From Bradyrhizobium elkanii WSM2783 (lineage in GTDB: Bacteria > Pseudomonadota > Alphaproteobacteria > Rhizobiales > Xanthobacteraceae): 64,000 bases of DNA. How positions within the stretch are numbered: position 1 is the stretch's first letter; every line of letters begins with the position of its first letter. Under the pieces are notes generated by a model. It ran no database searches, was not told where the DNA came from, and worked only from the letters and a program-made list of their open reading frames with translations. The stretch lies in contig NZ_AXAP01000037.1 of NCBI RefSeq assembly GCF_000472865.1, positions 25,619 through 89,618 of the forward strand, given 5' to 3'. Position numbers and translations under genes: made by a program. Shown here in pieces: positions 50,702 to 60,598 of this stretch.

Positions 50702-51691
50702 ATGAGGAACAGCGTGACCAGACAGGCGACGGAAATCGAAACGTTCGGGCCGGAAGTGGAGAACGGGGACGCGTTGGTCGCCCGCATCTGCTGGCACTAC
50801 TACAAGGAGGGGCAGACCCAGGACGTCATCGCGCAGCACCTGAAAATCACGCGGAAGCGGGTCAACCAGATCCTCGGAGAGGCGCGGGAGCGCGGCGTCG
50901 TCCAGATCTCAATTGCCAGTCCCTTCGGTCCTTGCAGCGAACTTGAGGCCCGCCTCGCTGCACGTTTCAAGCTGCGAGGCGCCATCGTCGTGCCCGCGCC
51001 GATTGGTGACACTGACGTCCGCAACCTCGTCGGCGCCGCCGCCGGCCACTATATCTCCGAGCACCTGCCGCCTGCCGGGACTCTCGGCATCACCTGGGGT
51101 GGCACCATCAACATGGCCGCGCAAAATCTGCGGCGGCGTTCCGGCGACGGCTGCCGTGTCGTCCTGTTGTGCGGCGGGCTTGCCGAAAGCACGGCGATCA
51201 ATCCTTACGACAACGCGGCGATGATGGCGCGCGCGTTGGGTGCGACATGCTACTACGTGACCGCGCCGATGTTCGCGGCAACGGCACAGCTCCGTGATGC
51301 GCTGGTTTCCAGTGAGCCAGTGCGCTCGGTTCTCGCAATGGTAGCAGGGCTGGATATCGCCCTGTTCAGCGCCATTGATCTGTCCGAACAATCGAAAGCG
51401 CTGGAATATGGCGTGATATCGCGCGAGACGTGGCAATCGCTGCGCGACGCCGGCGCGGTCGGCGATATCTGCGGCCACTATCTCGATAAGGACGGCAACG
51501 CGGTGACGCATCCCCTGACCCGGCGCGTGATCCATCCGCCGATGAGCGATCTGAAGGCGGTACGCGAGCGCATCCTTGCCGCCGGCGGTCTTCAGAAGCT
51601 CCCGATCATCAGCGCGGCGATCCGCGCCGGGCTGGCCGACATTCTGATCACGGATGAACGGGTTGCGACCGCCCTTTGCGAAGAACGGTGA
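50702..51691 (+). CDS. SorC/DeoR-type sugar-binding transcriptional regulator
   Basis: A 329-residue regulator with an N-terminal helix-turn-helix (YYKEGQTQDVIAQHLKITRK, RVNQILGEAR) and the SorC C-terminal effector domain (LGITWGGTINMAAQNL, LLCGGLAESTAINPYDNAAM, GDICGHYLDKDGNAVTHPL). Such proteins sense phosphosugars, but the neighbouring operon looks like amide use, so the inducer may differ. A TTG start at 50681 would overlap the operator; ATG 50702 is preferred. It ends one base before the convergent hydroxyacid dehydrogenase. Confidence 0.92.
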   Translation: MRNSVTRQATEIETFGPEVENGDALVARICWHYYKEGQTQDVIAQHLKITRKRVNQILGEARERGVVQISIASPFGPCSELEARLAARFKLRGAIVVPAPIGDTDVRNLVGAAAGHYISEHLPPAGTLGITWGGTINMAAQNLRRRSGDGCRVVLLCGGLAESTAINPYDNAAMMARALGATCYYVTAPMFAATAQLRDALVSSEPVRSVLAMVAGLDIALFSAIDLSEQSKALEYGVISRETWQSLRDAGAVGDICGHYLDKDGNAVTHPLTRRVIHPPMSDLKAVRERILAAGGLQKLPIISAAIRAGLADILITDERVATALCEER

Positions 51692-52654
51692 TCAAGCCAG
51701 TCGGCGCGGAGGTTCGCTGCCCTTGGTCCAGGCATCGATACACTCGACCATCTGGCCGTAGTGGATGCCGAGGCTCTCCTGGGTCGCGTAGCCGAGATGC
51801 GGGGTGAGCACGAGGTTGTCGAGCCTGCGGAACGGATGGTCGACCGGCAGCGGCTCGACCGAGAACACGTCGATGCCCGCGCCCGCGATCTTCTTTTGCG
51901 CGAGAACCTCCAGCAGCGCGTTCTCGTCGACGATCGGCCCGCGCGCGGTGTTGACGAGATAGGCTGTCGGCTTCATCCGCGCGAGATCGGCGGCACCCAC
52001 CAGGCCGCGCGAGCGCTCGCTCAGCACCACATGGATGGTGACAATGTCGGCGGTCGCAAACAATTCCTCCTTGCTGGCATAGCCGACGCCGGCCTCCTTG
52101 CATTTCTCGGCCGTCAGGTTGGGGCTCCAGGCGATGACGTTCATGCCGAACGCCTGCGCGAGCTTCGCCACCCGACTGCCGAGCTTGCCGAGCCCCACCA
52201 CGCCAAGCGTGCGGCCCTCGATCTCGACGCCGGCAAAGGTCTGCCAGGGCTCGCCTGCATGCATCCGCGCGTTTTCCCGGCCGATGCCGCGGGTGAGTTC
52301 CAGGATCAGGCCGAGCGTCAGCGCCGCGGTCGGGTCGCGGCTGTATTGCGTGCCGCACAGCACCACTTTGTGATTCTTGGCGGCGTCCACATCGATCGCG
52401 GCATTGCGCATGCCTGATGTCAGCAGGAGTTTCAGCTTGGGCAGCGCCGCGAACAGCGTGCGCGCAAATGCGGTGCGCTCGCGCATCGCGCAGATGATCT
52501 CGAAATCGGCAAGCGCGCTCGCGGCAGCCGCCTCGCTCGCAAACGGCTCCCTGAACACGGTGACGTCGACGCGGTCCTTGATCTCTGACCAGTCGGCGAT
52601 CGAAAGTGACAGGTCGAAATAGTCGTCGAGGATTGCACAGCGCAGCCGCGTCAT
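51692..52654 (-). CDS. D-2-hydroxyacid dehydrogenase
   Basis: A 320-residue NAD-dependent dehydrogenase: TLGVVGLGKLGSRVAKLAQA (NAD site), LVNTARGPIVDENALLEVL (catalytic Arg), AGIDVFSVEPLP (Glu) and LTPHLGYATQESLG (His). It interconverts a 2-oxo acid and a D-2-hydroxy acid. The family includes glyoxylate/hydroxypyruvate reductases and phosphoglycerate dehydrogenase-like enzymes; the substrate is not clear. It is convergent with the SorC gene. Confidence 0.9.
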   Translation of the reverse strand: MTRLRCAILDDYFDLSLSIADWSEIKDRVDVTVFREPFASEAAAASALADFEIICAMRERTAFARTLFAALPKLKLLLTSGMRNAAIDVDAAKNHKVVLCGTQYSRDPTAALTLGLILELTRGIGRENARMHAGEPWQTFAGVEIEGRTLGVVGLGKLGSRVAKLAQAFGMNVIAWSPNLTAEKCKEAGVGYASKEELFATADIVTIHVVLSERSRGLVGAADLARMKPTAYLVNTARGPIVDENALLEVLAQKKIAGAGIDVFSVEPLPVDHPFRRLDNLVLTPHLGYATQESLGIHYGQMVECIDAWTKGSEPPRRLA

Positions 52655-52785
52655 CGATGAACCCGTTCATGGCGAAAGGACGGCGAGAATACCGTCAGGG
52701 GAGATCGCTATGGTTGCGCGCAATCGTTGGGTCGCGCAAGCGGAGTTCAGGGAACGCCGGCTTCAAATATCCGACAGGTTCAGAG

Positions 52786-52880
52786 CATGGTCCGGAAAAG
52801 TGGAAACCGGTTTTCCGAAAAGATCATGCTCAAACAAAGAGATGAGATCATGATCCGATCGCCTCATCGGATCATGATCG
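52786..52880 (-). repeat. dispersed repeat related to 5932-6023, inverted copy 3
   Basis: On the minus strand it reads gatctcatctctttgtttga, gcatgatcttttcgg, aaaaccggtttccacttttccgg. A perfect 14-base inverted repeat gatcatgatccgat (52846-52859) / atcggatcatgatc (52866-52879) closes one end. It overlaps the last codons of the small minus-strand gene at 52872. Confidence 0.8.
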
Positions 52881-53063
52881 CAACCGGCTTCTGTGCTTGG
52901 CGCGCCAGGCCGGCCCGGGTCCGCGCATATAGTGCAGTTCCGGCCGGTAGGGGTTGAATGCCCTGGCGAAGAACTGGCGCCAGAAGGTGCGGAATTCGGC
53001 GACAATCTTCGTAAGGCCGGTGCGGCTGGCCGCCGGGGCGGGCAGGGACGTGCTTGTTGCCAT
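52872..53063 (-). CDS. small basic hypothetical protein
   Basis: A 63-residue protein with an Arg/Phe/Trp-rich middle (VAEFRTFWRQFFARAFNPYR) and a basic C-terminus. An AGAGGG sequence precedes the ATG at 53063. The stop lies inside the dispersed repeat at 52786-52880, which may have modified the C-terminus. I do not recognise the family. It could be a small membrane-interacting or RNA-binding protein. Confidence 0.5.
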   Translation of the reverse strand: MATSTSLPAPAASRTGLTKIVAEFRTFWRQFFARAFNPYRPELHYMRGPGPAWRAKHRSRLRS

Positions 53064-53315
53064 GACACAGCCCTCTGTTGGTCATGCGCGGCTTTCTCGC
53101 GCAAAATGCCGTTTTCGATGCTGAAAACGAGATTTCGCCCGATTCATTAAAAGATGGTTTCAATTGTCGTCATCTTGCGCACACATGGTTTCGATCCCGT
53201 ATTCATCGGGGTGAACGGATGGAAAACGCGCGGTGTGCGGTTGCGCTTTGAGGGCCCGGCGGCTACATCGGCGGCAGCAAAATTTCCATAAATCCTGCCG
53301 ATTCCAGGGGACTCA

Positions 53316-54965
<1,650 letters not shown>

Positions 54966-55072
54966 CGGCACTTTAGCGACGATCTGCTGCGGCCAGTTGT
55001 CGCTTTCCACCACGACGAGATTGCGTAGATATAGCGCTCCGCAATCCCCGATACTGCTGCGAGCAATTCATA

Positions 55073-55660
55073 ATGTCTGCCACCTCCGACGCCCCCGCGC
55101 CGCCGAAGATCGCTTCGTTGCGCCCGGTTCCCATGCTGATCTTTGGATCGCGCTGGCTGCAATTGCCGCTCTATGTCGGGCTGATCATCGCCCAGGGCGT
55201 CTATGTGGTGCTGTTCGTCAAGGAACTGTGGCACCTGTTCGCTCATGCCTTCGATTTCAGCGAGCAGCAGATCATGCTGGCGGTGCTCGGGCTGATCGAC
55301 GTCGTCATGATCTCGAACCTCCTAGTGATGGTGATCGTCGGCGGCTACGAGACCTTCGTCTCGCGTCTCAACCTGCAGGGACATCCCGACGAGCCGGAAT
55401 GGCTGAGCCACGTGAACGCCAGCGTGCTCAAGATCAAGCTGGCGATGGCGATCATCGGCATCTCCTCGATCCACCTGCTGCGCACCTTCATCGAGGCCGG
55501 CGCGCTGACGTCGGGCAAGACCAACTACACCGAGACCGGCGTGATGTGGCAGACCATCATCCACACCGTCTTCATCCTGTCCGCGATCGGCATAGCCCTC
55601 GTCGACAAGCTGTCGAATGCGTCGATCGAAGGCGCCAAGCAGTCGGCCGGACATCATTAA
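55073..55660 (+). CDS. YqhA-like UPF0114 membrane protein
   Basis: A 195-residue integral membrane protein with four hydrophobic stretches and the family segments LPLYVGLIIAQGVYVVLFVK, GLIDVVMISNLLVMVIVGGY, FVSRLNLQGHPDEPEWL and LKIKLAMAIIGISSIHLLRT. The YqhA family has no assigned function. It lies 107 bases after ettA. No operon partner is evident. Confidence 0.9.
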   Translation: MSATSDAPAPPKIASLRPVPMLIFGSRWLQLPLYVGLIIAQGVYVVLFVKELWHLFAHAFDFSEQQIMLAVLGLIDVVMISNLLVMVIVGGYETFVSRLNLQGHPDEPEWLSHVNASVLKIKLAMAIIGISSIHLLRTFIEAGALTSGKTNYTETGVMWQTIIHTVFILSAIGIALVDKLSNASIEGAKQSAGHH

Positions 55661-55754
55661 GGGTGCGGCGCTTGCGAGGTCGTGCTAGGTTCATGGACGG
55701 GGCGCGGCTGATGTCCGCGTCGGAAACGGGACAGCACTTCGATTGGACCGCTGA

Positions 55755-57005
55755 GTGAACAAGCCGCTCGACTTGCCATTCCTCCGCACGCTCGCCTTCG
55801 GCTTTCTGTTCTTGGTGTTACCAACGGCCTCGCCGGCCCACGCCGCCGATGCCGCCTTCAGCCAATTCATCGCCTCACTCTGGCCGGAGGCGCAGGCCGC
55901 CGGCGTGTCGCGCGCGACGTTCGATCGTGAGACGCGCGGGCTCGAGCCTGACTACAAGCTGCCGGATCTGATCTTGCCGGGCCGTCCCGCGACCGGCGCG
56001 CCGTCGCAGGCCGAATTCGTCCAGGTGCCGGCGGACTACGTCAAGGAAGCTTCGATCGCGCGGCTTGCGGCCGAAGGGCAGCGGCTGATGCAGAAATATC
56101 GTGCTGACCTCAACGAGATCGAAAATCGCTTCGGCGTGCCGGCGACCGTGGTGCTCGCGATCTGGGGGCGAGAGACCGATTATGGCCGCTACAAGCTGCC
56201 CTATGACACGCTGCGCGTGGTGGCGACACAGGCCTATGTCGGCCGCCGCAAGGACCAGTACCGCACGGAGTTCATTCTTGCGCTGAAGATCCTCGGCGAG
56301 GGTGCGGTGACACGCCAGGAAATGCGCTCATCCTGGGCTGGTGCCACCGGGTTCACGCAGTTCCTGCCGTCCGAATATTACAAGCACGGCATCGATCTCG
56401 ACGGCGATGGCCGCATCGACATCTGGCACTCGGTGCCCGATGCGCTCGCGTCCGCCGCCCAGCAGCTCGTCAACAAGGGCTGGCAGAAGGGCGTGCGCTG
56501 GGCCTACGAGGTGAAGGCGCCGGCCAATGTCGATTGCACGATGGGCGTGCCGGAAGTGACGAAGCCGATCGGTGATTGGCTGCGCGCGGGCTTTGAGCCG
56601 GTGCGCGGACAGAAGCTCAATGCGACCGAGCAGGCGCAGCCCGCCTCGCTGTTGCAGCCCGAGGGCATCTATGGCCCCGCATTCCTGACCACGAAGAACT
56701 ACTTCGTCATCAAGGAATACAATTTCTCCGATCTCTACGTGCTGTTCGTCGGCCATCTCGCTGACCGCATGACGAGCCCGCAGCCGTTCGCCACGCCCTG
56801 GTCGGCGACGACGCAATTGCGCACCGCCGATGTCGAGGCGATGCAGCGCCATCTCACGCGGATCGGTCTCTACAAGGACAAGCTCGACGGCAAGGCCGGG
56901 ATGCAGACCCGTGCCGCGCTCGGCGCCTACCAGAAATCGGCAGGCCTGAAGGTCGACTGCTGGCCGAGTGAAGCGGTGCTGCGCGCGATGACGGCGGCGA
57001 GGTAG
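55755..57005 (+). CDS. lytic murein transglycosylase (MltB type) with C-terminal peptidoglycan-binding domain
   Basis: A 416-residue exported enzyme. The N-terminal signal ends near ASPAHA. The catalytic Glu140 lies in VLAIWGRETDYGRYK, and GATGFTQFLPSEYYKHGIDLDGDG gives the family loop. Residues about 345-410 form a peptidoglycan-binding domain (VEAMQRHLTRIGLYKDKLDG, QTRAALGAYQKSAGL). It cuts glycan strands with formation of anhydromuramic acid ends. The start is a GTG at 55755 that overlaps no gene. Confidence 0.92.
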   Translation: MNKPLDLPFLRTLAFGFLFLVLPTASPAHAADAAFSQFIASLWPEAQAAGVSRATFDRETRGLEPDYKLPDLILPGRPATGAPSQAEFVQVPADYVKEASIARLAAEGQRLMQKYRADLNEIENRFGVPATVVLAIWGRETDYGRYKLPYDTLRVVATQAYVGRRKDQYRTEFILALKILGEGAVTRQEMRSSWAGATGFTQFLPSEYYKHGIDLDGDGRIDIWHSVPDALASAAQQLVNKGWQKGVRWAYEVKAPANVDCTMGVPEVTKPIGDWLRAGFEPVRGQKLNATEQAQPASLLQPEGIYGPAFLTTKNYFVIKEYNFSDLYVLFVGHLADRMTSPQPFATPWSATTQLRTADVEAMQRHLTRIGLYKDKLDGKAGMQTRAALGAYQKSAGLKVDCWPSEAVLRAMTAAR

Positions 57006-57025
57006 CCGTCGGCGATAAGGGCAAA

Positions 57026-57054
57026 CAAAAACCCGGCCTGGACGTCGGCCGGGT
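57026..57054 (-). terminator. terminator for the small minus-strand gene at 57086
   Basis: Stem acccggcc (57031-57038) / ggccgggt (57047-57054) with 8-base loop. On the minus strand the stem is followed by TTTTTGTTT, a good termination signal for the gene at 57086. On the plus strand it lies 25 bases after the MltB stop. Confidence 0.75.
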
Positions 57055-57085
57055 CTTGATTCAGTGGCTCGATGAGCCGGTCAGA

Positions 57086-57367
57086 TTAGTCGCAAACCTG
57101 AACGCGGCGGAAACGCCAGCCGTAGCCATCCCAGAAGCGCTCGCGAACCAGGCGGCACGGAGCTTCTTCAACGTAGACCGGCGCCGGTGCGACATAGACC
57201 GGAGCCGGACGGCTCGCAGCAATCGCGCCACCGAGCAGGGCGCCGCCAATCAGGCCGCCGGCCACGCCGGCTGCGATCTGGCCGTCTCCGGCCTTGGCGG
57301 CCGGCGCGACAGCCAGCGAACCGGCAATCGTTGCGACCGCGACGAAGGCAGCTAATGTCTTCTTCAT
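57086..57367 (-). CDS. exported glycine-zipper small protein, paralogue 1
   Basis: A 93-residue exported protein: signal peptide to about residue 25 (AAKAGD), then a glycine-zipper stretch (AAGVAGGLIGGALLGGAIAA), a Pro/Val-rich linker (APVYVAPAPVYV) and a C-terminal motif PCRLVRERFWDGYGWRFRRV ending in Cys. The gene at 57601 has the same layout and C-terminal motif. Function unknown; possibly an outer-membrane or envelope-stress protein. Confidence 0.8.
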   Translation of the reverse strand: MKKTLAAFVAVATIAGSLAVAPAAKAGDGQIAAGVAGGLIGGALLGGAIAASRPAPVYVAPAPVYVEEAPCRLVRERFWDGYGWRFRRVQVCD

Positions 57368-57496
57368 GTCTTGGGCTCTCCTGGATGGCGCCTTCAGCCG
57401 ACGCCGGGTTTAACGATGACTCGCACGCTGGTTTCGAAATCCCGTGTCGCAAAAAGAGCGCACAACAGTCAATCGAAAGTAAACTTCAGCGGGCTA

Positions 57497-57531
57497 ATGG
57501 CCTGAAAAAAACGGTTTTTTCTGGCCATAAG
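57497..57531 (-). terminator. A/T-rich inverted repeat between the small paralogues
   Basis: tggcctgaaaaaaac pairs imperfectly with gttttttctggcca, with a very short loop. It lies between the two minus-strand glycine-zipper genes. It could end transcription of the upstream paralogue, though the stem is weak. Confidence 0.35.
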
Positions 57532-57600
57532 CCGTTCAGGTTCCGGAAAATCGCGGGTTTTCCAGCATCCTGTGCGAGATTTAATGAAGGTGAATGCGCG

Positions 57601-57924
57601 TTAATAGCAGACGCGCACGTTGCGCACCCGCCAGCCATAGCCGTCCCAGAAGCGCTGGCGCTGCCAGGCGCAGGGCGGCCCGTACTCGTAGGGGTCGGCG
57701 ACGTAATAGCCGGGGCCAGGAGCGTAGGAATACCCGGGACCGTAGGAGTAACCGGGACCGTAGTACCCGTTCTGCGAAGCGATCGCCCCGCCGATCAGGG
57801 CTCCACCGATAAGTCCGGCCGCGACGCCCGCGGCAACGCCGCGCTGCGCATGCGCCGGAGGAGGTGCCGCCACGAGCGCGCCAGCCAATGCAATGGCGGC
57901 AAATCCGAGCAATGTCTTCCTCAT
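57601..57924 (-). CDS. exported glycine-zipper small protein, paralogue 2
   Basis: A 107-residue protein similar to its neighbour at 57086: a signal peptide ending near PAHAQ, a glycine zipper (AAGVAAGLIGGALIGGAIAS), then a Tyr/Gly/Pro-rich repeat region (YYGPGYSYGPGYSYAPGPGY) and C-terminal PCAWQRQRFWDGYGWRVRNV ending CY. The conserved tail FWDGYGWRxRxVxVC marks both as one family. Function unknown. ATG 57924 has a GGTGAGG upstream. Confidence 0.8.
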   Translation of the reverse strand: MRKTLLGFAAIALAGALVAAPPPAHAQRGVAAGVAAGLIGGALIGGAIASQNGYYGPGYSYGPGYSYAPGPGYYVADPYEYGPPCAWQRQRFWDGYGWRVRNVRVCY

Positions 57925-58089
57925 GGCCTCACCTTTCTTCAAGTCATCCACTTTGGGGCACTGGTCCTGACCAGAGTTCCACATTTCCCTGTAACGATCA
58001 ATGAACGCCGCAGCGGATGGCCCGAGAAGTGATGACCGGCGTGCCCGCGGATCACACTTAGATTCATTCCAAGTTACCTCCGTCATCAG

Positions 58090-58106
58090 TTTGGAATTGC
58101 TTCAAA
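58090..58106 (+). promoter_or_regulatory. possible degenerate iron-control (ICE-like) site before bfd
   Basis: tttggaattgcttcaaa (58090-58106) resembles TTTAGAA-N3-TTCTAAA with several mismatches, about 80 bases before bfd. It is listed as a weak candidate only. Confidence 0.25.
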
Positions 58107-58185
58107 TTCCCGTTTTTCCTTTTGCGTCGCTTGCTCGCCTTCAATATCTCTTAGGTCAGCATCACCGACCGGACCCGCCTTTTCG

Positions 58186-58449
58186 ATGATCGTTTGTTCC
58201 TGCAACGTCCTCAGCGACCACGACGTCCGCAATGCGGTGAGCGTCAGCGGGTCGTTGCCGCGGAATACCAAGCAGCTTTACGGCTGCCTCGGCTGCAGTG
58301 CCGAATGCGGGCGCTGCGCCCGGACCATCAAGACCATCATCGACGAGGCGCTTGGCCCATGTGCCAAGGCCTGCTGTGCCGGCTGCCCGCACAGCCATGA
58401 GGCCGTCGACGACGTCGCCAATACAGAGTTCGCGCTAGCCGCCTGCTGA
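58186..58449 (+). CDS. bfd: bacterioferritin-associated ferredoxin
   Basis: An 87-residue [2Fe-2S] protein that reduces bacterioferritin iron for release. The ligands are Cys4 and Cys6 (MIVCSCN) and Cys41 and Cys44 (ECGRC). Extra cysteines are present at 34 and 37 (CLGC) and in the C-terminus (GPCAKACCAGC), more than in the E. coli protein. It lies 134 bases before bfr, on the same strand. The pairing supports iron storage and mobilisation. Confidence 0.93.
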   Translation: MIVCSCNVLSDHDVRNAVSVSGSLPRNTKQLYGCLGCSAECGRCARTIKTIIDEALGPCAKACCAGCPHSHEAVDDVANTEFALAAC

Positions 58450-58520
58450 GCCGCCGGGATTTCCTCAGATCTCTTCGCAGATGCCCTCCCAGAGGAGGGT
58501 TGCTCTCGTTCATAATCTGA

Positions 58521-58537
58521 TTTAGAAGCGTTCTAAA
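58521..58537 (+). promoter_or_regulatory. Irr iron-control element before bfr
   Basis: TTTAGAA-gcg-TTCTAAA: a perfect 7-base palindrome matching the ICE consensus bound by Irr in Bradyrhizobium. It lies 47 bases before the bfr ATG, where Irr binding would repress transcription under low iron. Confidence 0.8.
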
Positions 58538-58583
58538 GTTGGAATCGGGCCCGCTTTGGGCCTTTAAACATTTGGAGTGGACT

Positions 58584-59069
58584 ATGCAGGGCGACCCTAA
58601 GGTCATCGAATATCTCAACAAGGGCCTGCGCAGCGAACTCACGGCGATCAACCAGTACTGGCTGCACTATCGCATCCTGAACAACTGGGGCCTCCTGGAA
58701 ATGGCCAAGGTCTGGCGCAAGGAATCGATCGAGGAGATGCACCACGCCGACCGCTTCACCGACCGCATCCTGTTCCTCGACGGCTTCCCCAACATGCAGG
58801 TGCTCGATCCCTTGCGGATCGGCCAGAACGTCCAGGAGATCATCGAGTGTGATCTCGCCGCCGAGATCGGCGCCCGCGCGCTCTACCAGGAAGCCGCCAC
58901 CTACTGCCACGGCGTGAAGGACTATGTGAGCCGCGATCTGTTCGAGGACCTGATGAAGGACGAGGAGCATCACATCGATTTCCTCGAGACCCAGCTCGAT
59001 CTGATCAAGCGTATCGGCCTTGAGCTCTACACCCAGAAGCACGTCGGCCATCTCGAGAGCGAGGACTGA
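58584..59069 (+). CDS. bfr: bacterioferritin
   Basis: A 161-residue haem-containing ferritin that stores iron in a 24-mer shell. The haem ligand is Met52 (EEMHHADR). The di-iron ferroxidase ligands are Glu18, Glu51, His54, Glu94, Glu127 and His130, all present. The first Met (58584) gives the typical N-terminus MQGDPKVIEYLN. The upstream Irr box predicts repression in low iron. Partner bfd lies just upstream. Confidence 0.96.
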   Translation: MQGDPKVIEYLNKGLRSELTAINQYWLHYRILNNWGLLEMAKVWRKESIEEMHHADRFTDRILFLDGFPNMQVLDPLRIGQNVQEIIECDLAAEIGARALYQEAATYCHGVKDYVSRDLFEDLMKDEEHHIDFLETQLDLIKRIGLELYTQKHVGHLESED

Positions 59070-59095
59070 GGCGGGACGCGCCAGCATCGGTTTTG

Positions 59096-59179
59096 CGTCA
59101 TGGCCGGGCTCGACCCGGCCATCCGCGCATTCTTACGGTCTCCAAAACGTGGATGCCCGGGACAAGCCCGGGCATGACG
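59096..59179. repeat. type B palindromic repeat, copy 5
   Basis: cgtcatggccgggctcgacc and cgggacaagcccgggcatgacg. The left arm has cgacc where others have tgtcc, so it pairs less well. It separates bfr from a convergent gene. Confidence 0.88.
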
Positions 59180-59211
59180 ATTGCGAATGCAAGCGCTCGC
59201 CGCGAGTTTCT

Positions 59212-59817
59212 CTAGAGCTGCGTCTTGTAGCGCTCTTCCACCATCGCCTGGCTTTCGGGCTCGCCGAGCGTGGTCTGGTCGTGGATCACTTGGCTGATGC
59301 TCGGGAAGACCTTGCGCTCGACGCGCGTGTCCGCCGACCACAGTTTCGAGCGCATCAAAGCCTTGCCGCAGTGGAAATAGGCTTCCGTCACGTCGATGCG
59401 CAGCACCGCGCGCGGCGGCTTGCCGAATTCCACCATCGAGGCCAATAGCTCCGGATCGGCCGAGAGGCGTCCCTTGCCGCCGACGCGCAATGTCTCGTCG
59501 ATCCCCGGCACGAAGAAGATAAGCTGCACGAAGCCTGAGCCCGCGACGATGTTCCGGAAGCTGTCGATGCGGTTGTTGCCGGAGCGGTCCGGCATCAGCA
59601 ACAGGTTTGGCGAGGCGACGCTGACGAAGCCCGGATTGCCGCCGCGCGGCGAGGCATCGACGCTGCCGTCGGAGCCGGAGGTCGCCAGCACGCAGAACGG
59701 CGACATGCCGATGAACTTCCTCGCATGCACATCGATCTCCGGCCGCGCCTTCGCGATCACGCGCGCAGTCGGTTTTTGATAGATCGAGGCGAGGTCGGCA
59801 GCGGCAAGGTCGGTCAC
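59212..59817 (-). CDS. pyridoxamine 5'-phosphate oxidase family flavoprotein
   Basis: A 201-residue flavin-reductase-like protein: FIGMSPFCVLATSGSDGSVD, ASPRGGNPGF, LLLMPDRSGNNRIDSFRNIV and GFVQLIFFVPGIDETLRVGG. The split-barrel fold binds FMN or F420 in this class. It is not PdxH, as the pyridoxamine-binding set is not seen. Substrate unknown. Confidence 0.87.
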   Translation of the reverse strand: MTDLAAADLASIYQKPTARVIAKARPEIDVHARKFIGMSPFCVLATSGSDGSVDASPRGGNPGFVSVASPNLLLMPDRSGNNRIDSFRNIVAGSGFVQLIFFVPGIDETLRVGGKGRLSADPELLASMVEFGKPPRAVLRIDVTEAYFHCGKALMRSKLWSADTRVERKVFPSISQVIHDQTTLGEPESQAMVEERYKTQL

Positions 59818-59903
59818 GGGCGATCTCCATATGTCGTATTTTTGACAAGCGTATCATCGCCAAATTCCGCCGTCATCCCGTGCCGGAGGAAGCAGGCTCA
59901 TTG

Positions 59904-60149
59904 TCAGCCGCGATCCTCGACATCCGTCTCGGGGCGGTCGCTGCCGGCAGCGGTCTCGGAGTGCCATTGTCCGTCAGGGGTTTCATACTCGATTGCCTCG
60001 GTGCGGCCCGGCACGCGCTGCTCGGCGGCGGCACGCCGGGCCGCCGCCAGCGCTGCGGCATGGGTCGCGAACGGTTCGGAAAACACGCCGTCTACGGTGT
60101 AGGCCCATCCGCCGTCATGTTCGACGATCTTGTAGATCACATGGCTCAT
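59904..60149 (-). CDS. DUF2188-like small protein
   Basis: An 81-residue acidic protein: MSHVIYKIVEHDGGWAYTVD, SEPFATHAAALAAARRAAAE, then TEAIEYETPDGQWHSE. The pattern of an N-terminal strand hairpin, a helix of AAA..ARRA type and a C-terminal strand resembles DUF2188. Function unknown. The ATG at 60149 lies about 150 bases from the divergent DUF2277 gene. Confidence 0.7.
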   Translation of the reverse strand: MSHVIYKIVEHDGGWAYTVDGVFSEPFATHAAALAAARRAAAEQRVPGRTEAIEYETPDGQWHSETAAGSDRPETDVEDRG

Positions 60150-60294
60150 CGGGAACTCGCTTCATCGTTGGCACCGGCAGGGGTGAAGCCACCGGCGCTT
60201 TCATGACAGAATAGGCGATGATGTCGGAATTTCCATGGACCAATCGTCCTTATGGCAGGCAACGGGCCCGGGCCGCCGGTGACAGGAGCAAAGC

Positions 60295-60561
60295 ATGTGC
60301 CGTAATATCAAGACGCTGTTCAATTTCGAGCCGCCGGCGACCGAGGACGAGATCCACGCTTCCGCACTGCAATTCGTGCGCAAACTGTCCGGCTTCAACA
60401 AGCCGTCGCAGGCCAATGAAGCCGCCTTCGATCGCGCTGTCGCCGAGGTCTCAGACGCCGCACGCCGGCTTCTCGTCTCGCTACACACCACGGCGCCGGC
60501 GCGCGACCGCGAGATCGAGGCGGAGAAGGCCAAGGAGCGCTCGCGCTTGCGGTTCGGGTGA
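60295..60561 (+). CDS. DUF2277 family small protein
   Basis: An 88-residue protein: MCRNIKTLFNFEPPATEDEI, ALQFVRKLSGFNKPSQANEA, AFDRAVAEVSDAARRLL, and ending KAKERSRLRFG. This matches DUF2277, which is widespread and of unknown function. The N-terminal MCRNIK with its cysteine is highly typical. Confidence 0.88.
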   Translation: MCRNIKTLFNFEPPATEDEIHASALQFVRKLSGFNKPSQANEAAFDRAVAEVSDAARRLLVSLHTTAPARDREIEAEKAKERSRLRFG

Positions 60562-60598
60562 GCTGCGGCGGGCGTGACCTGCGCGATCGACGCGCGGC

